From NCBI GenBank assembly GCA_017114885.1, contig WNLJ01000012.1, forward strand, positions 1 to 64,000: DNA of 64,000 bases, written 5' to 3'. A model generated the notes under the pieces. It made no database searches. It was not told the origin of the DNA and worked only from the letters and a program-made list of their open reading frames with translations. Each line of letters begins with the position of its first letter. Position 1 is the stretch's first letter. The DNA comes from Neisseriaceae bacterium PsAf. GTDB taxonomy: Bacteria > Pseudomonadota > Gammaproteobacteria > Burkholderiales > Neisseriaceae. Below, piece after piece: positions 55,302-64,000 of this stretch. Made by a program: the position numbers and the translations under genes.

Positions 55302-55430
55302 TTTCGTCTAAAAATTATGTAAAGTGCTTATTATACAGATTTAATTTGATTAAAATAGTCACTAGTTGAGAAATAAAAAATAAAATTATCTTATAAAAAA
55401 TTAATTAATACCAAAATAGAAGAAAAATAT

Positions 55431-56693
55431 TTACCGTCTGAAAATAAGTTTAGAATAAAATTTATCATCACTTTCTTGGATGATATAATTAAAACCTAAT
55501 TTTTCTGCTAATCTTCGTGTTAATTCTAAACCGACACCAAATCCATATTTACTTTCAGTTAAGGTATTTTCAACTTCTAGATAATTGGGTGTTAAATGAA
55601 TGGTAATACTTCCAGTGAGAGTATGTTGAAATGCATTTTTAATGATATTATTCAAGACAATTTGTAAAGGGAAGTGATAGGTTTGAATGCTACTAGGTTC
55701 TAGAGAAGTAGTTAACTGAATTTGCGGGTTGTTTTGTATAATAGAGATATTTTGTTGAATCACTTCTTCGGTTAGTTGATCTAGTTGAACATCTTCTAGA
55801 TTGATTGATTCTGAACCTCTGTCAAGCCAAAGAATTGCTTGAGTCATCCCCTGCATTTGATATGTAGATTTTTCCAAGCGAGTAATGGATTGTTGAAGTT
55901 TTTGGTTGTCATGCATGTCACACTGGTTAAGAATGTATTTTAAAATTTCAGTGTTAGAGATGATAATACTAAGAGGGGTTCTTAATTCATGTGACGTATA
56001 GGCTAAAAATTGCCGTTCTCGTTCGTTTACTTGGCTAATGGCTTTCATATTATGGTGTAATAATTCAGCAAAGCCATTTAATTCAGGGTAAACAAAATTT
56101 GGAATTGGTTTATTGAGATCTTGAATAGTCAATGAATTTGCCCAGTCTCTTAATGCTGATATTGGTTTATCCATGGTTTTGAATATAAACCATAGCATAA
56201 AAAAGATAAATAATAATAAAATAACAGCGGTAGAAACTAATAAAATGGCTACCCTGGTAGGAGCAAGTAAACGATAATTAGATAAATCAGCGCTGGGATT
56301 ATTGACAAAGCTGACGTATTTTGTTTTTAAATCATTTTCAAATTTATAAACAATCCAAGAGGAAAGTTCTTCGGTATTATTATTTTTGGGAATATTGATG
56401 CGGTATAAATGATTAGTAGCATTTGGTTCTTTGGGCATTGCTGAGCGGAGTTCTTGAGGTTGTTGTTGCCAGCTATCGGAAACATAATATATCTTAGAAG
56501 GGCTCTTCTCATTTAGGGCAATATTTTGAATGTCATAGGAAATAATTTCTTTCATTCCTTGAAACAAAAAATGAGTGGCCAACAAACTATAGCTAATAAT
56601 AACCACAGAAAAAGCAATTAGGATGGAAACAATAAACCATGCTCTTAAACTTACATTTTTCTTTTTAAGATAATTGATTAAGTCTAAGACCAT
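55431..56693 (-). CDS. Two-component sensor histidine kinase
   Basis: A ~420-residue membrane kinase. Two helices (about 20-45 and 145-172) enclose a periplasmic sensor domain; a HAMP-like linker follows. The phosphorylated His is in FLAYTSHELRTPLS; N box IVLNNIIKNAFQHT; the G region GFGVGLELTRRLAEKLG. Only one glycine-rich box is clear, and the usual DxGxG is replaced by KYGFGVG, so ATP binding may be slightly divergent. The frame starts at ATG 56693 or GTG 56723; both overlap the response regulator stop. The signal is unknown. Confidence 0.92.
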   Translation of the reverse strand: MVLDLINYLKKKNVSLRAWFIVSILIAFSVVIISYSLLATHFLFQGMKEIISYDIQNIALNEKSPSKIYYVSDSWQQQPQELRSAMPKEPNATNHLYRINIPKNNNTEELSSWIVYKFENDLKTKYVSFVNNPSADLSNYRLLAPTRVAILLVSTAVILLLFIFFMLWFIFKTMDKPISALRDWANSLTIQDLNKPIPNFVYPELNGFAELLHHNMKAISQVNERERQFLAYTSHELRTPLSIIISNTEILKYILNQCDMHDNQKLQQSITRLEKSTYQMQGMTQAILWLDRGSESINLEDVQLDQLTEEVIQQNISIIQNNPQIQLTTSLEPSSIQTYHFPLQIVLNNIIKNAFQHTLTGSITIHLTPNYLEVENTLTESKYGFGVGLELTRRLAEKLGFNYIIQESDDKFYSKLIFRR

Positions 56694-57339
56694 AGTTTGG
56701 AACCGTTTCGAGTTGAATATCACAATTATTAACTTGTTCTAAAGCTTGTCTTAATTTATGTAGGTGAACTTTTAAACTATTACTATTAGGTAAAGAATCG
56801 CCCCATAAGAAATTTTCAACTTCTGAACGGCTAACAGTATCGGGTGCTTTTCTTAATAGAACTTCTATAATTTTCCAACCAGTAGGGGTTAAATTGACGA
56901 CTTGACCGTTAACCGTGCATTGGTGGGCGTTAAAATCCATGACCATAGTCCCGAATTTTAAAGTTTTTACTTGTCCGCTTTTTCGATTAGCCAATACTTT
57001 AACACGTGCTACTAACTCTTCTAAGGCAACCGGCTTCACTAAAAAGTCGTCTGCACCGGCATCAAAACCCTCTAGTTTATCTTGTAGTTGATCTTTAGCA
57101 GTAACCATTAAAATAGAAACATCTTTACCAAGGGATCTTACTTTATGACAAAATTGGTAGCCATTAATACCAGGTAGATTAATATCTAAAACCAAACATT
57201 GATAATCGTGTTCTTGCACTAGATTTAAAGCTATTTCTGCATTAGGGGCATAATCAACATTAATGTCTTGTAGATCTAAATAATCAATGAAAGTATTCGC
57301 TAAATCTATATTATCCTCTATTAGTAATATATCGAGCAT
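56665..57339 (-). CDS. OmpR/PhoB-type response regulator
   Basis: A 224-residue regulator. The receiver domain has the acidic pair IEDN, phosphoacceptor Asp52 (LVLDINLPG) and Lys102 (LVKPVALEEL). The C-terminal winged helix (NLTPTGWKIIEVLLRKAP, SNSLKVHLHKLRQAL) binds DNA. It precedes and overlaps its kinase gene, the usual order. It starts with ATG, with GGAAATA upstream. Target genes are not evident. Confidence 0.95.
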   Translation of the reverse strand: MLDILLIEDNIDLANTFIDYLDLQDINVDYAPNAEIALNLVQEHDYQCLVLDINLPGINGYQFCHKVRSLGKDVSILMVTAKDQLQDKLEGFDAGADDFLVKPVALEELVARVKVLANRKSGQVKTLKFGTMVMDFNAHQCTVNGQVVNLTPTGWKIIEVLLRKAPDTVSRSEVENFLWGDSLPNSNSLKVHLHKLRQALEQVNNCDIQLETVPNYGLRLNQLS

Positions 57340-57454
57340 CTCTATTTCCTTATTTCATTTAATCAAATTTTATGGAACTATTATAATAATTAGATGAGAA
57401 TATTATAACAGAAAAGGTTAATATTTAGTTAAATAAAAGTTAACCCAAGGTAAG

Positions 57455-57823
57455 CTAAAGGGGCCATAGCCAAGCCCATACGCTTCTGTTATCGGCAATT
57501 AATAGATTAAGAGTATGTACAGCTGAAGCGGTACTCATCGCGTCGACACGCAGTCCATTTTGGTAGAGTTCTACTTGTAGTTTGTTGGGAAGAAACATTT
57601 GTTCTAAACCAGTACCAAGGATAATAATCTCTGGTTTGGAGCTATATTCAACCATTAAATCATCGAGTGTTAATTCTTGAAACGATTTATCAATGGTTTC
57701 AATGTGCTTACCACGAATAGAGATAGGTTGGGTGTATATTGTATGGTTAATGATAATTTTTCCATTTTCGTAGCTGTCAATCCAAATAGGGTAATTATCT
57801 GAATTAGTAATTTCTATTTCCAT
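57455..57823 (-). CDS. Mth938-like domain protein (DUF498 family)
   Basis: A 122-residue protein of the Mth938/NDUFAF3 family. The signature PEIIILGTGLEQMFLP and the later VDAMSTASAVHTLNLLIADNR are characteristic. Function in bacteria is unknown, and the gene often lies near sec or respiratory genes. A ribosome site (AAGGAA) lies six bases before the ATG. It has a 103-base gap to the divergent hom gene, which must share its promoter region. Confidence 0.9.
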   Translation of the reverse strand: MEIEITNSDNYPIWIDSYENGKIIINHTIYTQPISIRGKHIETIDKSFQELTLDDLMVEYSSKPEIIILGTGLEQMFLPNKLQVELYQNGLRVDAMSTASAVHTLNLLIADNRSVWAWLWPL

Positions 57824-57883
57824 GAATTTTCCTTAGAAACAATGAACTTTGTATTTTAGTTTAAATTATTCAACAAAAGAATG

Positions 57884-57889
57884 TATAAT
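57884..57889 (+). promoter_or_regulatory. Possible -10 element of hom
   Basis: TATAAT lies 37 bases before the ATG at 57927. The best -35 at 57861 (TTAAAT) matches TTGACA in three positions, so this is a weak call. Confidence 0.3.
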
Positions 57890-57926
57890 TTGTAATTTAT
57901 TTTAGAATAATTTATTTGGGGTAGAT

Positions 57927-59237
57927 ATGGCACCAATCAATATTGGCATCATGGGCGTAGGAACTGTTGGTAAAGGGACTATCGAGGTTTTAACTAAAAA
58001 TCAGCTCGAAATTCAAAAAAAACTAGGCAAAGCGTTAAATATTTTTATGGTTGCTTGTAAAAATATAGAAAATGCGAAAGAGGTGTGTCCTGCAGATACG
58101 ATTATTACGGATGATGCTTTTGATATAGTGCAACATCCAGAAATAGATATTGTTGTAGAGTTGATTGGTGGCAGTACTATTGCGAGAGATTTAGTCTTGC
58201 AAGCGATTGAAAATGGAAAACATGTAGTTACTGCAAACAAAAAATTATTAGCGGAATATGGAAACGAAATTTTTGCTGCAGCAGAAGCAAATCAAGTGAC
58301 TGTTAAATTTGAAGCTGCTGTGGCGGGTGGTATTCCTATTATCAAAGTACTGAGAGAAGGTTTGGCAGCGAATAATATTCAATGGATTGCTGGTATTATC
58401 AATGGGACAAGTAATTTTATCTTGACTCAGATGAAAGATAAAGGAGAAGATTTTGAGTTGGCATTAGAACAGGCGCAACAATTAGGTTATGCAGAGGCTG
58501 ATCCAACTTTTGATGTTGAAGGTCATGATGCAGGGCATAAAATTACCATTATGGCTGCTTTGGCTTTTGGCATTCCTATTGATTTTAGTCATTGTTATTT
58601 AGAAGGAATCAGTCATTTACAGAGTAAAGATATAGCGTATGCCAATGAGTTAGGATATCAGGTTAAATTATTGGGCATTACCAAAAAAACGGATGAAGGC
58701 ATTGAATTGAGGGTTCATCCTACTTTGATTCCAGAAGATCGTTTAATTGCCAGTGTTAATGGTGTCATGAACGCGGTATACGTCAATTCTGATATGTTGG
58801 GTAAATCATTATATTACGGTGCTGGAGCAGGTTCATTGCCAACGGCCAGTGCGGTCACAGCTGACTTAATAGATTTATCTCGTGAATTAATAAATCAAGT
58901 CAAATATCCAGTGCCTCATCTTTCTTATCTTTCCAGTGAAGTAAGAGAACAGCCTTTTGTCTCTATTAATGAAATTCGTAGTTCTTATTATTTAAGAATG
59001 GCTGTCAGGGACCAACTAGGTGTTTTGTCAGAGCTAACTAAAATATTTGTTAAACACGATGTTTCCATTGAAGTCATGATACAAAAATCTGATTTTAAAG
59101 AAGGTATAGCAGAAATTATTATTCTGACACATTCCACCATTGAAAATAACATAAAAAATGTAATTGCACAGATGGAATCCTTGGATGCTATAGTGGGCAG
59201 TGTGACTATGATTCGTATGGAGTCGTTTTATAAGTAG
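57927..59237 (+). CDS. hom: Homoserine dehydrogenase
   Basis: A 436-residue enzyme reducing aspartate semialdehyde to homoserine on the threonine/methionine path. It has the NAD(P) fold GIMGVGTVGKGTIEVL, catalytic NGTSNFILTQM, and YAEADPTFDVEGHDAGHKI. The C-terminal ~80 residues are an ACT domain (MAVRDQLGVLSELTKIF) for feedback by threonine. This monofunctional form with ACT is typical of many betaproteobacteria. GGGGTA precedes its ATG. thrC is not next to it; a TauE/SafE gene follows convergently. Confidence 0.96.
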   Translation: MAPINIGIMGVGTVGKGTIEVLTKNQLEIQKKLGKALNIFMVACKNIENAKEVCPADTIITDDAFDIVQHPEIDIVVELIGGSTIARDLVLQAIENGKHVVTANKKLLAEYGNEIFAAAEANQVTVKFEAAVAGGIPIIKVLREGLAANNIQWIAGIINGTSNFILTQMKDKGEDFELALEQAQQLGYAEADPTFDVEGHDAGHKITIMAALAFGIPIDFSHCYLEGISHLQSKDIAYANELGYQVKLLGITKKTDEGIELRVHPTLIPEDRLIASVNGVMNAVYVNSDMLGKSLYYGAGAGSLPTASAVTADLIDLSRELINQVKYPVPHLSYLSSEVREQPFVSINEIRSSYYLRMAVRDQLGVLSELTKIFVKHDVSIEVMIQKSDFKEGIAEIIILTHSTIENNIKNVIAQMESLDAIVGSVTMIRMESFYK

Positions 59238-59246
59238 TAATCAAAA

Positions 59247-60056
59247 CTAGTGTATTAAATCCCATAACATTTTGGTGCCAATGGTAATCAGCAGAAGCAC
59301 AAAGAACACTTTGAGCAGTTTGGGATTGCTAATAGCGCTTACTTTGGCCCCTAGGGGTGCGAAAATCATTGTGCATATTGCAAGTCCTATAAAATAAGGC
59401 CAGTACACAAACCCTATACTATGCTCAGGCAGACTACTGACATGCTTTAGACCAGCGACAATGTACATGATGACACCCACTAAGGCAACTGGAAAACCTA
59501 AGGCTGCAGAGGTACCTAGGCTTTTTTTAATATCAATGTTATAGCGTAAGAAAAAAGGCACAAAAATAGATCCTCCTCCTACACCTACCCAACTTGACAG
59601 TAATCCTGTGCCAAAACCCACAGATTTTATTTTGGGCGTAGTAAGCTCTCTGACTACTGGATTTTTATCTTCTAAATTAATAATAGATTTAATCGCAATA
59701 TAATAAACAAATAAAATAAATAAAACTTGTAAGTAGTCACTAGGAATATAAGGACTAATCAAAGCACCCAATGCAGTGCCTAGTATAATAGGGATAACCA
59801 TTTTTTTGACAATGTTCCAATTAACATTACCGTTCCGATTATGTGCCATAGCACTTGAAATAACGGTTAATACCATAACAGCAAAAGAGGTCCCGATAGC
59901 CATTTGTTGTAAATATTCAATATCACCAAAATTACTTCTCAGCATATAGACTATGATAGGAATGGTTAGCAAGCCACCTCCTATACCTAGTAATCCTGAT
60001 AAAAATCCCGCAATGCTGGCAATAGGGATAATGAGTAAAAAGTGTTGTAAATCCAT
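59247..60056 (-). CDS. TauE/SafE-family permease
   Basis: A 269-residue membrane protein with about eight helices of the TauE/SafE (sulfite/organosulfur exporter) family. It has GFLSGLLGIGGGLLTIPI in the first half and the matching GLLSSWVGVGGGSIFVPF in the second, typical of its internal repeat. It is separated by seven bases from the PH-like gene. The substrate could be sulfite, sulfoacetate or another anion. Confidence 0.92.
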   Translation of the reverse strand: MDLQHFLLIIPIASIAGFLSGLLGIGGGLLTIPIIVYMLRSNFGDIEYLQQMAIGTSFAVMVLTVISSAMAHNRNGNVNWNIVKKMVIPIILGTALGALISPYIPSDYLQVLFILFVYYIAIKSIINLEDKNPVVRELTTPKIKSVGFGTGLLSSWVGVGGGSIFVPFFLRYNIDIKKSLGTSAALGFPVALVGVIMYIVAGLKHVSSLPEHSIGFVYWPYFIGLAICTMIFAPLGAKVSAISNPKLLKVFFVLLLITIGTKMLWDLIH

Positions 60057-60063
60057 AATATTT

Positions 60064-60606
60064 TTAGTTTTCCGTGTTTGATTTTTCTGGAATATTGATT
60101 TCTAAAATGTGTTCTAATTCTTTGATGTGAATATTTAAATATTTTGCAGAGAGAACAATATTGCAATAAGAACTATTCTTATCAAGTGATTTTGTTGGAT
60201 ACATTATTTCATATTTACTTACTTTATTGATTGGAAGCACTAATTCAGTTTCAAAAATAAATTTATCAAATTTAATAATGGAATGCATCAACTGAATATC
60301 ATCCCATTTAATTTGGAAATTAGGAGAAAGAGTGGAGTGCAGAAATAACCCATCTGCATTAATCAGTAAATAATTATTTTTCGCTTGAATAATCACACGC
60401 AAGGCTTGAAAAAAATGATAAAAGCAAATAGCAATAATCATTAAGCCAATGGCAATAATAGTCATGTTGTAATAGTAGTTTTCTAGAGTCGGGTTGAGAA
60501 ATAAAATACAAGCTAAAATTAAAATAATAAAAGCTTTAATTAAACCGATTAAAATTTTTGGAATGCTATTGTATATGATAATTTCTTCTAATGGAGTATT
60601 AGGCAT
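60064..60606 (-). CDS. STM3941-like PH-domain membrane protein
   Basis: A 180-residue protein with two membrane helices near the N-terminus (about 15-38 and 46-63). A beta-rich domain follows: LLINADGLFLHST and FQIKWDDIQ resemble STM3941/PH-type domains of bacterial membrane proteins. Function unknown. It lies between a NUDIX gene (22 bases upstream) and the TauE gene, all in the same direction, so they may be one operon. It has no clear ribosome site. Confidence 0.65.
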   Translation of the reverse strand: MPNTPLEEIIIYNSIPKILIGLIKAFIILILACILFLNPTLENYYYNMTIIAIGLMIIAICFYHFFQALRVIIQAKNNYLLINADGLFLHSTLSPNFQIKWDDIQLMHSIIKFDKFIFETELVLPINKVSKYEIMYPTKSLDKNSSYCNIVLSAKYLNIHIKELEHILEINIPEKSNTEN

Positions 60607-60628
60607 AAGTATATATAGGGAATTAAAA

Positions 60629-61165
60629 TTATTTTTCAGATAGCCAGTAATTTAATGCAATTAGAGTTTTGGCATCTTTGATTTGCATCTCGCTAATCGC
60701 CTGTCTTACTTCATCTTTAGTGAGTAAAACGGTTTCCAATATTTCATCTGGATCTGGATCTAGCTGACTATTTTTTTCTACATCATGTGCTCGATACAAA
60801 TACATTTTTTCGTCACAAAAACCAGGAGCACTATAAAAGCTTTGTAGTAAAGTAACACTTTTTGCTGTATAGGGTGTTTCCTCAGCTAATTCTCGCATAG
60901 CGCAATTAGCAGGATCTTCGCCTTCAATATCTAATTTTCCAGCGGGGACTTCTAACAAGGCTTCACCAACAGCATATCGAAATTGTTTAACTAAAATGAC
61001 TTTATCTTCTTTAGTAATCGCTAGAATACAAGTAGCACCAGGATGATTAATCACCACTCTATAGCTGTTATTGCCATTTGGTAGTTGGATTTTGTCTCGA
61101 GAAATCGTCACGAAGCTACTTTCATAAATGAGTTCACTTGATATTTTTTTTTCAGTTAGATCCAT
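60629..61165 (-). CDS. NUDIX hydrolase (ADP-ribose pyrophosphatase-like)
   Basis: A 178-residue protein with the NUDIX motif, here GKLDIEGEDPANCAMRELAEETPY. The usual Gly after EET is Pro, which is atypical, though metal-binding residues REL..EE are intact. FRYAVGEALLEVPAGKLD and SPGFCDE-like text point to the ADP-sugar (NudF) branch. The ATG at 61165 is preceded by AAGGAG and is preferred over the TTG at 61186. It hydrolyses ADP-ribose or related nucleoside diphosphates. Confidence 0.92.
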   Translation of the reverse strand: MDLTEKKISSELIYESSFVTISRDKIQLPNGNNSYRVVINHPGATCILAITKEDKVILVKQFRYAVGEALLEVPAGKLDIEGEDPANCAMRELAEETPYTAKSVTLLQSFYSAPGFCDEKMYLYRAHDVEKNSQLDPDPDEILETVLLTKDEVRQAISEMQIKDAKTLIALNYWLSEK

Positions 61166-61357
61166 GATGTCTCCTTGCGAATACAAAGCGTTATTATAGT
61201 TTATTTTGGCATGAAAAAATAGGATGATTAATCAAGCACAAAAAAATTGAACAAAATATCAAAAATAATATCTTAATTATTATCTTCTAGTATTTTTAAA
61301 TAAAAGTATAGATGATTCCAATTGTGGAGATTTTAATATTCTTAGAAGGAGAATAAA

Positions 61358-62134
61358 GTGAAATTTAAAAATTGTAGAGTGGCTTTAATGTTAATATCCT
61401 CTTTTATTTTATCAGCATGTTATTCAGGTGATAGCAATGAAAAGCCGGTAATGAATAAAAGAGATAATAATCAAAACTACAATGTTGTGAACTTATCTCA
61501 GTCGGCGAGTAAAGTGATTGAAAGTGATACTTTAGAGGTGGTTTTTTCTATCAATAGTAAAAATAAAAATCGTCAAATAGCCATGAATGAAGTCACTGAA
61601 AGACTTAATTTGGTGATGAAAGAAATCAAAGCTAATTCTTCTTTTGAGGCTCAATTATTAAATCGCAATGGAAGAGAAGTATCAGAAAATATAAATGCTC
61701 AAAGAGATGATAAGGGTAATCCTGTTTATACTCAAGTTTGGGAAGAAAATGTAAGTGTATTGGTTAAAAGTAAAGATTTTCAAGCCATGAATGTATTGAT
61801 TTCAAAAATTCAAGAGGCCGCGAGTATCAACAGCATGTCTTTTACAGTTTCAAAAGAGAAAATTAATACTTTGCAAGATGAATTAACCAGAGAAGGGATT
61901 CGTAGATTTAATGAAAAAGCTAATTTAATAAGCCAAGAATTTGGTGGTAAAGGATATAAAATAGTGTCGGTCAATATAGGTAATGTAGATGCGCCTCCTT
62001 ATCCAGTGCCTTATGCTAATTTTAGAGCAGAATCAGCGATGATGGCTAAATCAGCTCCAGTTGTATCTGATAGTTTACCAGGAGAAAAAACCATTAACCT
62101 ATCTATTAGTGGTTCAATTGAATTGGTACGATAA
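61358..62134 (+). CDS. SIMPL-domain (DUF541/YggE-like) lipoprotein
   Basis: A 258-residue protein. A lipobox (FILSAC) ends the signal peptide. The body matches the SIMPL/DUF541 domain: residues 48-60 (SASKVIESDTLEV), repeated helix-strand units, and the end LPGEKTINLSISGSIELV. E. coli YggE is implicated in oxidative-stress protection. Start is GTG with AGAAGGAGA upstream. A terminator follows. Confidence 0.83.
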   Translation: MKFKNCRVALMLISSFILSACYSGDSNEKPVMNKRDNNQNYNVVNLSQSASKVIESDTLEVVFSINSKNKNRQIAMNEVTERLNLVMKEIKANSSFEAQLLNRNGREVSENINAQRDDKGNPVYTQVWEENVSVLVKSKDFQAMNVLISKIQEAASINSMSFTVSKEKINTLQDELTREGIRRFNEKANLISQEFGGKGYKIVSVNIGNVDAPPYPVPYANFRAESAMMAKSAPVVSDSLPGEKTINLSISGSIELVR

Positions 62135-62149
62135 GAAAAATAAAAAATT

Positions 62150-62200
62150 AATCAATCAAGGTATTTACAACAAAGTATTGTTAAGTAATCTTGATTGATT
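62150..62200 (+). terminator. Terminator after the SIMPL lipoprotein gene
   Basis: AATCAATCAAG (62150-62160) pairs with CTTGATTGATT (62190-62200), with a second small stem in the loop. TTTTTTA follows the right arm, and it lies 15 bases past the stop. Confidence 0.78.
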
Positions 62201-62310
62201 TTTTATGCGCATCTAAAAAATAAATACTAAGAATATAACAAAAATGATAATATTCTGTCTGCTTAATCAACTAAAGTTATTATAGTTACCTTTTTTAAGG
62301 AATATTAATC

Positions 62311-63069
62311 ATGAATAAAAATGAAGTAAGTATTGAAAATTGGCCTTATACGCAATGGATGGCGCATAGGGGGGCTGGGAAAATAGCTCCTGAAAATACT
62401 TTAAAAGCTTTCAAGGTAGGGTATGATTTTGGTTTTCGAGGTGTTGAATTTGATGTAAAAATTACAAAAGATAATCAATCTGTCGTTATTCATGATAATG
62501 ATCTAAAAAGAGTAGCTGGGATTGGTACACAAGTAAAAGATTTATTGTTAGAAGAAATAATGCATATTGATGCAGGTGTTGGTTACCCGCAATATCAACC
62601 TGCTTATGTCCCAAGTTTTAAAGCAATTGCCGATTTTTGTGTGTGTAATAACATAGGCAGTAATGTTGAAATAAAACCTTGCTCTGGCAGAGAAATAGAA
62701 ACGGCAGAAATAGTAGCTAATGATGCGATTAAGTTTTGGCAAAATAGTACTATTCCTCCGTTATTTTCTTCTTTTTCTTTAGACGCCTTGCAGGTGGTAC
62801 AAAAAATATACCCAGATAGTTTAAGAGGTTTATTAATTGAAGATTGGTCAGAAGATGATGAAGAAATTATTAGTCAATTAAAAATGTTAGAATGCGTTTC
62901 GTTACATGCTCAAGGAAAAGATTTAACAAAATCTAGAGTTGTCCGTATAAAAAAAGAAGGATATGCAGTATTGGCTTGGACAGTTAATGATTTAAATAGG
63001 GCAAAAGAACTAATATCTTGGGGAGTTGATGGCATCATTACTGATTTAGTTGACCAAGTTTTTAAATAA
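62311..63069 (+). CDS. ugpQ: Glycerophosphodiester phosphodiesterase (UgpQ type)
   Basis: A 252-residue cytoplasmic GDPD enzyme. The catalytic motif is MAHRGAGKIAPENTLKAF, with GVEFDVKITKD and VVIHDNDLKR (metal and catalytic His). It ends with ILAWTVNDL-like text and GVDGIITDLV. It releases sn-glycerol-3-phosphate from glycerophosphodiesters. UgpQ is generally linked to the ugp transporter, whose binding-protein gene follows after 84 bases. Confidence 0.93.
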   Translation: MNKNEVSIENWPYTQWMAHRGAGKIAPENTLKAFKVGYDFGFRGVEFDVKITKDNQSVVIHDNDLKRVAGIGTQVKDLLLEEIMHIDAGVGYPQYQPAYVPSFKAIADFCVCNNIGSNVEIKPCSGREIETAEIVANDAIKFWQNSTIPPLFSSFSLDALQVVQKIYPDSLRGLLIEDWSEDDEEIISQLKMLECVSLHAQGKDLTKSRVVRIKKEGYAVLAWTVNDLNRAKELISWGVDGIITDLVDQVFK

Positions 63070-63153
63070 TTAATTATTAGGATAACTTCTTGTTGTACAT
63101 AGTTTGTTATAATCGAAAGGCATGAAATTAAAAAATATTAGAAAGGATATCAA

Positions 63154-64000
63154 ATGTTTTCCAGAAAAGTAAAGTTAGGTGTGTTTTTATTTTCTAGTTT
63201 AATAGCACTTTCTGCTTGTGGTAATGGCAAAGCAGCAGATAATGAAATTGTTTTCTGGCACTCTTTAAGTGGAGAGTTAGGCAATGAATTAAATGCTATT
63301 ATTGCTGATTTTAATCAAAAAAATCCAGACACTAAAGTAAAAGCTATTAATAAAGGAAGTTATGATGATGCGTTAAATGCAGGTATTGCAGCTGTCCGTT
63401 CCAATAATGCACCTGATATTTTGCAGGTTTTTGAAGTTGGTAACGCGACAATGATGTATTCTGGAAGTATTGTGAAACCTGTAAGTGAGTTAATGGATGA
63501 AGTTGGTACGCCATTGGACTCATCTCAATTTGTTGGTGTGGTGGCTGCTTATTACTCAGATAATCAGGGGCGTTTGGTTTCTATGCCATTTAATAGTTCA
63601 ACTTCTATCTTCTACTATAACAAAGATGCGTTTAGGAAAGCAGGATTAAATCCTGACGATCCGCCAAAAACATTTGAAGAGGTTCAAACGATCGCTAAAA
63701 AATTGGTTTCCAACAAAGACTCTGGTGTGAATTGTGGTGTAACCGTTACTTGGCCAGCATGGATTCTATTGGAAAATGGTTCAGCAAGAAATAATACACT
63801 TTATGCTAGCAAAAATAATGGATTTGGTGGCTTAGATGCACGCATTTCTTTTGATTCTCCATATTATGTTAGAATTTTAACTGATTTAGGTGAAATGTCT
63901 AAAGATAGGAGTTTTGTTTATGGAGGAAGAGGAGATAAACCAAATGAATTGTTCACAACAGGGCAATGTGCGATGTTGCTAGATACCTCTGGTAATTATT
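63154..64000 (+). CDS. ugpB: sn-Glycerol-3-phosphate ABC transporter binding protein UgpB (3' end outside window)
   Basis: An open frame runs off the right edge; 282 codons are present. The protein begins MFSRKVKLGVFLFSSLIALS with a lipobox-like SAC at 20-22, so it may be lipidated. It continues with the ABC type 1 binding fold: EIVFWHSLSGELGNEL, NAPDILQVFEVGNATMMYSG, and PFNSSTSIFYYNKDAFRKAG. These match UgpB, which binds glycerol-3-phosphate and glycerophosphocholine. AAAGGA precedes the ATG. The missing part should hold the last third of the protein; ugpA, ugpE and ugpC are expected beyond the window. Confidence 0.94.
   Translation, partial: MFSRKVKLGVFLFSSLIALSACGNGKAADNEIVFWHSLSGELGNELNAIIADFNQKNPDTKVKAINKGSYDDALNAGIAAVRSNNAPDILQVFEVGNATMMYSGSIVKPVSELMDEVGTPLDSSQFVGVVAAYYSDNQGRLVSMPFNSSTSIFYYNKDAFRKAGLNPDDPPKTFEEVQTIAKKLVSNKDSGVNCGVTVTWPAWILLENGSARNNTLYASKNNGFGGLDARISFDSPYYVRILTDLGEMSKDRSFVYGGRGDKPNELFTTGQCAMLLDTSGNY

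Overview
The window is AT-rich (about one third G+C by eye) and carries ordinary proteobacterial chromosome. GlnD, SecB, IscX, FtsB, a DUF1841 protein, the YqjD/YqjE/YqjK trio, Mfd, PriA and a hemC-hemD-hemE cluster together point to a beta- or gammaproteobacterium. DUF1841 and the RibB protein with a dead GTP-cyclohydrolase-II-like tail favour Betaproteobacteria (Neisseriales/Burkholderiales side); the species cannot be named from the sequence. Low G+C, several decaying genes and a modest gene set suggest a host-associated lineage. No rRNA, tRNA, insertion sequence, prophage, CRISPR array or origin was seen.

Layout. 1-15.7 kb is mixed and partly accessory: a DUF883/YqjE/YqjK envelope operon, glutathione peroxidase, a TehB-type methyltransferase, a BCCT transporter, a multicopper oxidase, a decayed LysE-type exporter, an NlpE-like lipoprotein, a nitroreductase, an EEP-family hydrolase, a hexapeptide acetyltransferase, a damaged polar amino acid ABC operon, and two exported proteins. 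15.7-29.5 kb is housekeeping: glnD, ppa, glyA, rpiA, a nuclease, nth, an HtrA-like protease, nagZ, kdsA, pyrG, ribBA-like, DUF1841 and iscX. 29.6-31.3 kb holds a frameshifted M28 peptidase. 31.6-42 kb carries mgtE, secB, the dacB-priA-yihY cluster and mfd. 42-46.3 kb has small unknown proteins around hemCDE. 46.4-51.9 kb has a bile-acid-symporter-like protein fused to a HExxH domain, an aminopeptidase P, an aromatic amino acid permease, a small Sel1-like protein and sodB. 52-57.8 kb holds ftsB, two unrecognised genes, an alpha/beta hydrolase, a two-component system and a Mth938-like protein. 57.9-64 kb has homoserine dehydrogenase, a TauE/SafE permease, a PH-like membrane protein, a NUDIX hydrolase, a SIMPL lipoprotein, and a glycerophosphodiesterase followed by the start of ugpB, cut by the window end.

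How the genes fit together. Heme synthesis (hemCDE), one-carbon metabolism (glyA), pentose phosphate (rpiA), CTP and Kdo synthesis (pyrG-kdsA), riboflavin (ribB), peptidoglycan turnover (nagZ, dacB), DNA repair and replication restart (nth, mfd, priA), Fe-S assembly (iscX) and redox defence (glutathione peroxidase, SodB, nitroreductase) are present. The last two genes form a glycerophosphodiester/glycerol-3-phosphate scavenging unit.

Most notable are: (1) three frameshifts in two genes, each at a 7-base A/T run where 8 bases would restore a sensible protein; (2) a ten-helix symporter fused in frame to a small HExxH domain that resembles stand-alone proteins of Bacteroidota; (3) an unrecognised gene pair at 52.4-54.0 kb; and (4) a small exported Val/Ser/Gly-rich protein. 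I found no convincing new multi-gene system; these are the best candidates.
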